Assembly: GCA_946405565.1 (NCBI GenBank)
Contig: CAMJHU010000029.1
Location: 1 to 10,483, forward strand
From: an uncultured Clostridia bacterium
GTDB taxonomy: Bacteria > Bacillota > Clostridia > Oscillospirales > Acutalibacteraceae
Reading direction: 5' to 3'
Length of the DNA: 10,483 bases
Below are positions 1 through 6,197 of the stretch, piece after piece; the stretch's first letter is position 1; each line of letters starts with the position of its first letter. Below the pieces are notes generated by a model. The model was not told where the DNA came from and did not search any database. It saw only the letters and a list, made by a program, of their open reading frames with translations. The translations under genes and the position numbers were made by a program.

Positions 1-39
1 CAGCAGCAGCACAGCGGCTTTTTTACTCCATGATGTCAT
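1..39 (-). CDS. Start of a probable secreted or membrane protein (partial, runs off the left edge)
   Basis: On the minus strand an ATG at 39-37 opens a frame that stays open to the window edge and encodes MTSWSKKAAVLLL. Two lysines followed by a run of small and hydrophobic residues is the pattern of a signal peptide or signal anchor start. A GAAGGG sequence (51-56) lies 11 nt upstream and could be the ribosome binding site, although that spacing is rather long. A good promoter (98-126, minus) sits directly upstream, which supports a real gene beginning here. Only 13 codons are visible, so the function cannot be named. Confidence 0.45.
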   Translation of the reverse strand, partial: MTSWSKKAAVLLL

Positions 40-97
40 GCGTCAGTCATCCCTTCGTCATACTTCTTTTGACGGATATGATTCCGCCGATAATCAT

Positions 98-126
98 ATT
101 CTAATACAGTTCCCGCCAAAAGTAAA
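98..126 (-). promoter_or_regulatory. Sigma-A type promoter for the left-edge gene
   Basis: Read on the minus strand: -35 TTTACT (126-121), 17-nt spacer, -10 TAGAAT (103-98). It points at the partial gene at 39-1 and lies downstream of the RNase M5-like gene. The -35 box falls in the first of two direct copies of AGTAAATAA (plus-strand 121-129 and 131-139), which make the upstream flank AT-rich. The prediction rests on sequence match and spacing only. Confidence 0.6.
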
Positions 127-164
127 TAAAAGTAAATAATTTGTAAACAATTCATCAACGAACC

Positions 165-791
165 TTAATCTTCTGTGCCGTCTCCGTCATATTGTTCCAT
201 AAACGCAAGAAATGCGTCGCGCGTCATGCAGTCGTTGATGACGCCGAGCAGGGCATTGGACGTCATACGGGCGGGGAGACCCAGATGTGCCAGCAGCGCG
301 GCGCGTTTGCGTGAGCTGTTTGCGCCGCCGGACAGTCCGGCGCGATAGAAATCGGCGCGGGTAATGTTGAAATGCCGCTCATCGTCTGTGCGGTCATTGT
401 CCGAGGACTGAAACGAAACGCCCGCCCGCTGAAACGCCTCTACCAGTATGTCGGTGGTCATGCCCTCCACGCCGAGCTTGCCTTCCTTGGAGGGTTCGGA
501 CTTGCGCCGTTCCTTGCCGAACACGTCGGGGATATAGACGTGCTTCACGCGGTCGGGCGGCAGGCAGGATTTGAGATGGTTGCGGATGAGGAATCCCGCG
601 CCGTCGCTGTCGGTGAGTACCAGCAGTCCCCGCGTTTCCGCCAGATGACGCAGCAGCGCCGTTTTTTCCTTGTTCCGGAAGATGCCGAAGCCGTCGGTCG
701 TGAGAATCAGACCGTCGATGAGTGAATCCAGTCGGATTTTGTCGTATTTTCCCTCTACGATAATGGCTTCTTTGATTTTGATTTTCTCCAT
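165..791 (-). CDS. rnmV: RNase M5-like TOPRIM protein (DUF4093-type C-terminus)
   Basis: A 208-residue cytoplasmic protein of the TOPRIM nuclease/primase superfamily, closest by eye to ribonuclease M5, which matures the 5S rRNA precursor in Firmicutes. The N-terminus carries the TOPRIM glutamate motif (VEGKYD, E13) and the acidic metal-binding motif LTDSDGAG (D61, D63). A segment at about 104-110 (GKLGVEG) resembles the conserved GIGVEH of B. subtilis RNase M5. The C-terminal ~80 residues match what is called DUF4093 in clostridial homologues. Length is slightly above the ~186 residues of the Bacillus enzyme. The ATG at 791 lies 10 nt after the holA stop; an AGGTGA overlapping that stop is the likely ribosome binding site, so the two are co-transcribed and probably coupled. 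rnmV is usually beside ksgA; the holA neighbour is less usual. The superfamily is certain, the exact substrate is inferred. Confidence 0.78.
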   Translation of the reverse strand: MEKIKIKEAIIVEGKYDKIRLDSLIDGLILTTDGFGIFRNKEKTALLRHLAETRGLLVLTDSDGAGFLIRNHLKSCLPPDRVKHVYIPDVFGKERRKSEPSKEGKLGVEGMTTDILVEAFQRAGVSFQSSDNDRTDDERHFNITRADFYRAGLSGGANSSRKRAALLAHLGLPARMTSNALLGVINDCMTRDAFLAFMEQYDGDGTED

Positions 792-801
792 TTTTACCGT
801 C

Positions 802-1848
802 TCACCTGTATCTCTCCGCCAGCAGGAACATCTCGGTCAGCATTTTTTCCAGCAGAATGGTTCCTTCCACGCGGCTGCTTTTGAGCTGCGCGTCGGTGCG
901 GCAGAGCAGCAGACACCACTGGCGCAGCAGTTCGGGGGAATAGCGCCGGCTGTCGCGGAAGGCAAAGCTCAGGCGCTTCTCCTTGCCCTTGTACTCGTCG
1001 CCGAACAAAGCGGGCATATCGTCGGCGGTCTTGCGGTCAGCGGCAGCGAGCTTTGCGCGGTAGAGGTCGATGAAGCTGCCCGCCATAATTGCCAGCACCG
1101 CGACCGGTTCGGTGCGCTCGGCAAACAGATCTTCGAGTATGCCAAACGCCTCCCGGCGCTTGCCGGCAATCACATTTGACGCCAGCAGATACGCCTTCAC
1201 GTCGAGGCTCTGGGTAGTGTGCCGGTCAATGGCGGCGCGCGTGATTTTGCCACCGTACATCGCCGTCAGCTTGGCAATTTCGCTGAGGAGGTTGGTGATA
1301 TCCGTGCCGCAGCGCTCCACCATATAGGACGCGTCCGCGCGGGAGAGGGACGCGCCGTTCTCCTTGGCGGCAGCGGTGAGGATGTCGGCGATTTCCGCAG
1401 CCGAAGGGGTCTTGCAGTTGACCACGGTGCCCTGCTTCTTGATGAGATTCCGCATGGCAGCCTGCTTGTCGCCCGCCTTGGCGGAGGTTTTCACTGATAC
1501 ATTGAAAAAAATCAGCACGCAGGTATCATACGGTGCTCCCAGCAGCGATTCCAGTTTGCGGTACTGCGTCGCGCCGATGGCTGCCGCGTCCAGATCCTTG
1601 ACCAGCACCATGCGGGGCGCCATCATGGGAAGGGTCTCGGCGGCGGCGGCGATTTCCTCCACGGAGCAGGTGGAGCCGTCAAACTCGGTATAATTGAATT
1701 CCGGCAGCACGTCCGGCAGATAGGCGGCTTTGAGCGCGTCGAGCGCGCGGCGGCGCAGATAAGCGTCGTCGCCGCAGAGCAGGTACAACGGCGACGGAAC
1801 GCCGGTTTTGATATGCGCCCCAAGGGCGGTGTATTGGATTTCTGACAT
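802..1848 (-). CDS. holA: DNA polymerase III subunit delta
   Basis: 348-residue delta subunit of the clamp loader, which opens the beta sliding clamp so that it can be loaded on primed DNA. The N-terminus has the typical family opening PLYLLCGDDAYLRRRAL (about residues 18-34), followed by the AAA+-like fold without a Walker A motif, as expected for delta, and a helical C-terminal collar domain. Length fits the family (~340). The frame stays open 33 codons further upstream (to 1947), but the ATG at 1848 is preferred: the alignment to the family starts here, an AAGGA lies upstream at good to slightly long distance, and the -10/-35 promoter at 1883-1911 lies inside that longer reading frame, so a transcript could not encode it. 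It heads a two-gene unit with the RNase M5-like gene and is transcribed divergently from hisS. Confidence 0.92.
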   Translation of the reverse strand: MSEIQYTALGAHIKTGVPSPLYLLCGDDAYLRRRALDALKAAYLPDVLPEFNYTEFDGSTCSVEEIAAAAETLPMMAPRMVLVKDLDAAAIGATQYRKLESLLGAPYDTCVLIFFNVSVKTSAKAGDKQAAMRNLIKKQGTVVNCKTPSAAEIADILTAAAKENGASLSRADASYMVERCGTDITNLLSEIAKLTAMYGGKITRAAIDRHTTQSLDVKAYLLASNVIAGKRREAFGILEDLFAERTEPVAVLAIMAGSFIDLYRAKLAAADRKTADDMPALFGDEYKGKEKRLSFAFRDSRRYSPELLRQWCLLLCRTDAQLKSSRVEGTILLEKMLTEMFLLAERYR

Positions 1849-1882
1849 GATGACGGATTCCTTTTCTGCTAGATTCCTTTTC

Positions 1883-1911
1883 AGTATAATTTTTCGCGGC
1901 GGGATTGTCAA
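1883..1911 (-). promoter_or_regulatory. Promoter of holA
   Basis: On the minus strand: perfect -35 TTGACA (1911-1906), 17-nt spacer, -10 TATACT (1888-1883). Transcription would begin near 1876, giving a leader of about 28 nt before the holA ATG at 1848. The leader holds two copies of a GAAAAGGAATC sequence (plus-strand 1856-1866 and 1872-1882), each containing an AGGA Shine-Dalgarno-like core. Confidence 0.8.
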
Positions 1912-1993
1912 GTCCGGACGGTTAGGGGGACATATAAAAAAGCGCATACCGTTTTCTTTATGATTTTTTTACCCCTCCATTTGGCGGAATGAG

Positions 1994-2022
1994 TTGCATT
2001 TTTCACGCCGCAATGCTATAAT
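1994..2022 (+). promoter_or_regulatory. Promoter of hisS operon (extended -10)
   Basis: -35 TTGCAT (1994-1999), 17-nt spacer, -10 TATAAT (2017-2022), preceded by TGC (2014-2016), an extended -10 element. The expected start near 2029 leaves a leader of about 45 nt before the hisS ATG. That is too short for a T-box, and no terminator hairpin is present in it. Confidence 0.8.
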
Positions 2023-2073
2023 AAATTGACAACCCGAAAAATCTGACAACGGAAAAGGAAAGGAATTTTGATT

Positions 2074-3441
2074 ATGGCACTGATCACCAAATCCATCAAA
2101 GGCACGCAGGATGTGCTTCCCTCTGAAAGTTACAAGTGGCAGTATGTAGAGAAAACCTGTCTGGAAACCGCCCGGCTGCACGGCTACCGCGAAATCCGCA
2201 CCCCCGTCTTTGAACACACCGAGTTGTTCACCCGCGGTGTGGGGGATACCACCGACGTGGTGCAGAAGGAAATGTACACCTTCAACGACCGGGGCAACCG
2301 TTCGCTGTCGCTCCGTCCCGAAATGACCGCTTCGGCGGTGCGTTCCGCCATTGAACACGGTCTGATCAACGACGCGCTTCCCGTCAAGGACTGCTATGTC
2401 GCGTCCTGCTACCGCGCCGAAAAGCCGCAGGCGGGACGTATGCGGGAATTCCACCAGTTCGGCGTGGAGCTCTTCGGCGCACCCTCTCCCGCCGCCGACG
2501 CGGAGATCATCTCGCTCGCCAACGCCACGCTGACCGAACTCGGCATCACGGGCTATACACTCGAAATCAATTCCATCGGCTGTCCCACCTGCCGCGCCGA
2601 ATATCACAAGGCGCTCAAAGCCTATTTTGAAGGCAAAAAGGAACAGCTTTGCGAGACCTGCCTCGACCGTCTCGACCGCAACCCCATGCGCATCATCGAC
2701 TGCAAGGTGCCGACCTGTCAGGAAGTCGCCAAGGACGCGCCGCGCATGATCGACTATCTCTGCGACGACTGCCGCGCTCACTTCGACAGCGTGAAGAAGT
2801 ACCTTGAAGCGATGGATATTTCTTACACCGTCAATCCCTCCATCGTGCGCGGACTGGACTACTACACCCGCACGGTGTTTGAATTCATCTCGTCCGACCT
2901 CGGCGCACAGTCCACCATCTGCGGCGGCGGTCGGTACGACGGACTGTTCAGGCAGCTCGGCGGACCCGATACGCCCTCTCTCGGCTTCGGTATGGGACTG
3001 GAGCGCGTCATGCTGGTCATGGAAGCGCAGGGCGTGGCATTCCCCGAACCGGAAAAGACCATGATTTATCTCGCGCCGATGGGCGAAGCCGCCACGGTCA
3101 AGTGCATGGAACTCTGCGCCAGACTGCGGGAAGAAGGCTTCTCCGCGCAGACTGACCTCAACAACCGTTCGGTCAAGGCGCAGATGAAATACGCCAACAA
3201 GCTCGGCGTGCAATACACCGTCGTCATCGGCGACAGCGAGCTGGAATCGGGCATTGTGAAACTGAAAAACATGGAAAACGGCGAGCAGACCGAAGTCACG
3301 CTGGATTCCGGCATTATCGAAACGCTTTATGACCTCGGCATCAGCGACACAATGGCGCGGCTCAATGAGACCGTGGAAGCGTTTGAAGGTCTTGCGGGAC
3401 TGGGCTCGCTTCTCGGCGGCACGGAGAACGGGGAGGAATGA
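2074..3441 (+). CDS. hisS: Histidine--tRNA ligase (HisRS)
   Basis: 455-residue class II aminoacyl-tRNA synthetase that charges tRNA-His in the cytoplasm using ATP. Visible motifs: N-terminal KGTQDVLP, motif 1 region around GYREIRTPVFE (37-47), motif 2 region LSLRPEMTAS with YRAEKPQAGRMREFHQFG (about 113-130), the histidine-specific RGLDYYTRTVFEF (259-271; R259 is the catalytic arginine), CGGGRYDGL (about 284-292) and motif 3 LGFGMGLERVML. An anticodon-binding domain follows from about 328. The insertion domain between motif 2 and R259 holds eight cysteines, mostly as CxxC pairs, a clostridial trait. About 30 extra residues trail the C-terminus. The ATG at 2074 is chosen over a TTG at 2068 because AAAGGA (2059-2064) sits 9 nt from the ATG but only 3 nt from the TTG. 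It leads a four-gene operon. Confidence 0.97.
   Translation: MALITKSIKGTQDVLPSESYKWQYVEKTCLETARLHGYREIRTPVFEHTELFTRGVGDTTDVVQKEMYTFNDRGNRSLSLRPEMTASAVRSAIEHGLINDALPVKDCYVASCYRAEKPQAGRMREFHQFGVELFGAPSPAADAEIISLANATLTELGITGYTLEINSIGCPTCRAEYHKALKAYFEGKKEQLCETCLDRLDRNPMRIIDCKVPTCQEVAKDAPRMIDYLCDDCRAHFDSVKKYLEAMDISYTVNPSIVRGLDYYTRTVFEFISSDLGAQSTICGGGRYDGLFRQLGGPDTPSLGFGMGLERVMLVMEAQGVAFPEPEKTMIYLAPMGEAATVKCMELCARLREEGFSAQTDLNNRSVKAQMKYANKLGVQYTVVIGDSELESGIVKLKNMENGEQTEVTLDSGIIETLYDLGISDTMARLNETVEAFEGLAGLGSLLGGTENGEE
3431..3437 (+). promoter_or_regulatory. Ribosome binding site that decides the DUF4253 gene start
   Basis: GGGAGGA inside the last codons of hisS lies 9 nt before the ATG at 3447. It practically touches the alternative ATG at 3438 (0 nt spacing), so 3447 is the better start. 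Because the site is inside hisS, translation of the two genes is likely coupled. Confidence 0.6.
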
Positions 3442-3446
3442 GTTTG

Positions 3447-4331
3447 ATGAAACTGTTTGAAAAATTTTTTGGCAGTCAGAAGCAATCTGCCGTAAAGCCG
3501 AGTGTCGGCTGTAATCTGATTGCCGCCAGCCTCGACTGTCCCTATGAATATATCCCCGAAGGCGCCAAGTGTGAAACGCTGTCGGAGCTGTTCGACGCGG
3601 CTGTCGCGGAGGGCAGGGAGCAGGGCTATTATCCCGTGCTGATTGCCACGCGTGAAATTGATCTGGCGATGACGATCTACAAGCATACCGGATTGTGGGA
3701 TATTCTGGCGGACGTGATGGAGCGCGAGGACGGCATGAACACCATCAACCCGGACTTTGCGTTCGGAGAGAAGGAACTGCAAACCCTCCGCGAATACCGC
3801 GCAAAGCTCATCAGCGAGTGGAAGGAACGCGACGTGGACGACTTGCTAGAGGAGCGAATCTCGCAATACATCGAGAGCGATGACGAATTTGACTTGGAAA
3901 AAGACTGGGGCGGCGCGAAGGAAGGCATTCTGTTTGACGATACCCGCCGGAGCATTTCCGTTCCCTTCAGTGACACGTTCAAATGCGGCAAGGAACTCCT
4001 TCTCGCGAAAATCCCCGTGTCGGAGCCGTGGCAGATTGCGGCGTGGCTGCCGATGGGCGGCTGGAACGAATGCCCTGCCCCGAAGGAACTGCTGGCGATG
4101 GCAAAGCACTGGTATGAGAAATACGGCGCGGTAATCTGCTGTGTATCCTCCGCCGCGCTGGAATTCCGGGTGAGCAATCCCCCGGCGGACTTTGAGCAAG
4201 CCTATAAGCTGGCGAAGGAGCAGTTCTATTTCTGTGAGGATCGCGTGTGGCAGTATGCGCCAAAGTACAACCTCCGTACTTTGGCAAACGGTCTGACCCA
4301 ATCGCCGTATTGGTATTTCTGGTGGGATTGA
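3447..4331 (+). CDS. DUF4253 domain-containing protein
   Basis: 294-residue protein of unknown function. The C-terminal ~110 residues match the DUF4253 pattern as I know it: a KIPVSEPWQIAAWLPMGGWN core (about 188-207), NECP, then a helical stretch (FEQAYKLAKEQFYFCEDRV) and a tryptophan- and tyrosine-rich end (PYWYFWWD). The N-terminal part (1-180) is acidic and helical, with a YYPVLIAT segment near residue 62. No signal peptide or membrane helix is visible, so it is expected in the cytoplasm. An alternative ATG at 3438 overlaps the hisS stop as ATGA and would add three residues; ribosome-binding-site spacing favours 3447. The following DUF2809-type gene starts 6 nt after its stop. DUF4253 proteins are often encoded among variable genes of unknown role; I would not assign a reaction. 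Co-expression with hisS is an inference from spacing. Confidence 0.82.
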   Translation: MKLFEKFFGSQKQSAVKPSVGCNLIAASLDCPYEYIPEGAKCETLSELFDAAVAEGREQGYYPVLIATREIDLAMTIYKHTGLWDILADVMEREDGMNTINPDFAFGEKELQTLREYRAKLISEWKERDVDDLLEERISQYIESDDEFDLEKDWGGAKEGILFDDTRRSISVPFSDTFKCGKELLLAKIPVSEPWQIAAWLPMGGWNECPAPKELLAMAKHWYEKYGAVICCVSSAALEFRVSNPPADFEQAYKLAKEQFYFCEDRVWQYAPKYNLRTLANGLTQSPYWYFWWD

Positions 4332-4337
4332 TGATGT

Positions 4338-4748
4338 ATGAATAACAACCCAAACTGGAAAAAACGGATTTCCGCCGCCTGCTGCTTTGCCGCGTTGCTG
4401 GCAGTGGAAATTCTCATCGGTAAATTCGGCGGCGGCTTGGCGCGGGATTATCTCGGCGACGTGCTGGTAATACCGCTGCTTTACTGCTTTGTCCGCGTCT
4501 TTTATGTGCGTCCTGCTCCGTGGCTCCCGGCTGCCGTGGGCGGCTTGGGGATTCTGGCGGAAGTGATACAATATTTCAATTTCTGCGACCGGTTCGGCAT
4601 CCCTCGCGGCAGTCTGCTTGGCATTCTGCTGGGGTCGGTTGCCGATTGGCGTGATGTGATCTGCTACGCGATGGGTACGGTGCTGATATACTCCGCAGAA
4701 CATTTTAGCAGGAAACAACAGCGTCTTTGCCGCAAGGAGGGAACATAA
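4338..4748 (+). CDS. DUF2809-type small integral membrane protein
   Basis: 136-residue membrane protein with about four hydrophobic helices (roughly 11-29, 39-55, 61-80, 106-122). It fits the DUF2809 pattern: a YLGDVL segment near the second helix (38-43), E75 and Q78 in the third helix, and VADWRDVICYAMG (101-113) leading the fourth. Function of the family is unknown. Short charged ends (WKKR at the start, RKQQRLCRK at the end) suggest both termini face the cytoplasm. The gene begins 6 nt after the DUF4253 stop, and its last codons contain the ribosome binding site of the next gene. Its helices 2-3 align without gaps with the N-terminal domain of the downstream phosphoesterase, so the two are probably paralogous modules. 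Confidence 0.75.
   Translation: MNNNPNWKKRISAACCFAALLAVEILIGKFGGGLARDYLGDVLVIPLLYCFVRVFYVRPAPWLPAAVGGLGILAEVIQYFNFCDRFGIPRGSLLGILLGSVADWRDVICYAMGTVLIYSAEHFSRKQQRLCRKEGT
4734..4740 (+). promoter_or_regulatory. Strong ribosome binding site for the metallophosphoesterase
   Basis: AAGGAGG, a near-perfect anti-16S match within the end of the preceding membrane-protein gene. No ATG or GTG in the right frame follows at normal distance. The first suitable codon is TTG at 4754, 13 nt downstream, so this site points to a TTG start with longer than usual spacing. Confidence 0.6.
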
Positions 4749-4753
4749 AACAC

Positions 4754-6073
4754 TTGAATAACGGACAGACACAGAGCAGATGGGTTTTCTCCATCCTGCT
4801 GATGATTCTCGCCGCCGTGAATATTGCCGCGCATCTTCTCGTCGGCGGCTTTACCCATTCCTACATCGACGATCTTCTCGCGGTGCCGATGCTGTATTGC
4901 ACCGTGCGGCTGCTGTATACGGAGGAAATCCGGTTTCTGCCCGAAATCATCTTCGCCGTGCGCACGGGCATTCAGTTTCTGATTTACCTCTTCCGGCGCA
5001 CGGTCGGCACGGTGGACAGCGTCAATTTCTCCCAGATCGCGCGGGAAGGGCTGCCCTATGCCAAGACCGCGCTGGTCTGCTTTGCGGGCATGGTGGGACT
5101 GGAATGCGGACGGATTCTGCTGAGAATCTTCCGACAGACCTACGACCATCAGTCCCGGCAGCGGCGCCGCCTGATGATGGCGGAGCTGTTCTGCATCGTA
5201 CTGGCGCTCGGCGGCGTGGCGGGCTACTTCGCGTGGGAGGACAACGCCATTACCGTTTCGCACTATACCTATGAATCCGACAAGGTTTCTCCCGCCCTCG
5301 ACGGCTTCACCATCGCGCAGGTGTCCGACCTGCACAACAAATCCTTCGGCGAACACTCCTATTTTCTCATCGGCAAACTCAAGGCGGCAAAGCCCGATAT
5401 GATTGTGGTAACAGGGGATCTGGTGGATTATAACCGCACCGATATTGACGCGGCACTGGATTTTATCGCGCAGGCAGTGCAGATCGCGCCGCTCTATTAT
5501 GTCACAGGCAACCACGATGAGGCGCTCCCCCTGCCCCAGATATACAAGCTCACACAAGGCATTGAACAGGCGGGCGGCGTGGTGCTGGACAGCGAGTGCG
5601 CGGTGATATCGCGCCGTCAGGGGATTCTCTGGCGGGGCAACAACATCGGGGATTATCGGGAAGACATTGTGACCGCCAATGCCCCCGACGACGTGTTCAA
5701 CCTCATCGGACTGGCAAACGTCAATCTCTTCGGCAGCAAGATCGAATATATCACCCCTCATTCGTCTCGTCTCAACATCCTGCTTGCCCATCAGCCGCAG
5801 GCGGTGGAGCATTATGTGACCGAGCCGGTAGACCTGATTTTCTCGGGTCACGCCCACGGCGGGCAGGTTCGCCTGCCCTTCTTCGGACCGGTCTATGCGC
5901 CGGGACAGGGCTTTTCGCCCAAGTATACCGAAGGCGTCTATGATGTGGGCAGCGCGTCGATGGTGGTGAGCCGCGGACTCGGCAACAGCGTTTTCCCCAT
6001 CCGCATCAACAACCGCCCCGAACTCGTCATCGTGGAACTCAAACAGGATTCGGGGTTCCATTTATTGCCGTAA
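4754..6073 (+). CDS. Membrane-anchored metallophosphoesterase with DUF2809-like N-terminal domain
   Basis: 439-residue two-part protein. Residues 1-160 hold about five hydrophobic helices (roughly 10-32, 38-54, 62-80, 100-116, 142-159). Residues ~180-439 form a calcineurin-like phosphoesterase domain of the YkuE/YaeI type with all metal-binding motifs: SDLHN (D192, H194), TGDLVD (D222), GNHDE (N253, H254), LAHQP (H346) and SGHAHGGQ (H366, H368). The catalytic domain follows the last helix through the usual linker ending in ALDGFTIAQVSDLH, so it probably works outside the membrane, perhaps on a lipid-linked or nucleotide diphosphate substrate; the substrate is not known. Ordinary YkuE-like proteins have only one N-terminal helix, so the extra membrane domain is unusual. 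The start is a TTG at 4754, 5 nt after the previous stop and downstream of AAGGAGG; a TTG at 4727 precedes that site and is less likely. It ends the hisS operon. Confidence 0.88.
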   Translation: MNNGQTQSRWVFSILLMILAAVNIAAHLLVGGFTHSYIDDLLAVPMLYCTVRLLYTEEIRFLPEIIFAVRTGIQFLIYLFRRTVGTVDSVNFSQIAREGLPYAKTALVCFAGMVGLECGRILLRIFRQTYDHQSRQRRRLMMAELFCIVLALGGVAGYFAWEDNAITVSHYTYESDKVSPALDGFTIAQVSDLHNKSFGEHSYFLIGKLKAAKPDMIVVTGDLVDYNRTDIDAALDFIAQAVQIAPLYYVTGNHDEALPLPQIYKLTQGIEQAGGVVLDSECAVISRRQGILWRGNNIGDYREDIVTANAPDDVFNLIGLANVNLFGSKIEYITPHSSRLNILLAHQPQAVEHYVTEPVDLIFSGHAHGGQVRLPFFGPVYAPGQGFSPKYTEGVYDVGSASMVVSRGLGNSVFPIRINNRPELVIVELKQDSGFHLLP

Positions 6074-6086
6074 TGGATTGATATTC

Positions 6087-6111
6087 AAAAAATTCAAAAA
6101 ATTAATAAAAA
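6087..6111 (+). promoter_or_regulatory. Phased A-tracts upstream of the aspS promoter (possible UP element)
   Basis: Three runs of five or six adenines at 6087-6092, 6096-6101 and 6107-6111, about one helical turn apart, end 10 nt before the -35 box of aspS. Such tracts bend DNA and resemble the UP element bound by the RNA polymerase alpha subunit. The function is inferred from position and composition. Confidence 0.45.
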
Positions 6112-6121
6112 CCCATAGCAA

Positions 6122-6150
6122 TTGACAGGCAGGATGATATATAATACAAT
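6122..6150 (+). promoter_or_regulatory. Promoter of aspS
   Basis: Perfect -35 TTGACA (6122-6127), 17-nt spacer, -10 TACAAT (6145-6150). Transcription would start near 6157, leaving a ~40-nt leader with GGAGGA (6185-6190) 7 nt before the ATG. aspS is therefore not dependent on read-through from the hisS operon, and the leader has no room for a T-box. Confidence 0.8.
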
Positions 6151-6197
6151 GATAGGGTAAAAAATTTGCAAAACCTATTTTTCTGGAGGAATTACAC

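Noticed and set aside
1849..1947. Upstream start that would extend holA by 33 residues
   Set aside because: The extension contains the holA promoter itself, does not match the family, and is proline- and arginine-rich.
1969..3213. Long open frame (414 codons) antisense to hisS
   Set aside because: It mirrors the hisS codons, has His/Val/Gly-rich low-information translation, no ribosome binding site and no family resemblance. GC-rich third positions keep the antisense frame open.
4664..6061. 465-codon open frame antisense to the metallophosphoesterase
   Set aside because: The sense strand carries all phosphoesterase motifs and a ribosome binding site; the antisense product is unlike any protein and has none.
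6122..6145. TATAAT at 6140-6145 as the -10 box of aspS
   Set aside because: It would be only 12 nt from the TTGACA; TACAAT at 6145-6150 gives the standard 17-nt spacing.
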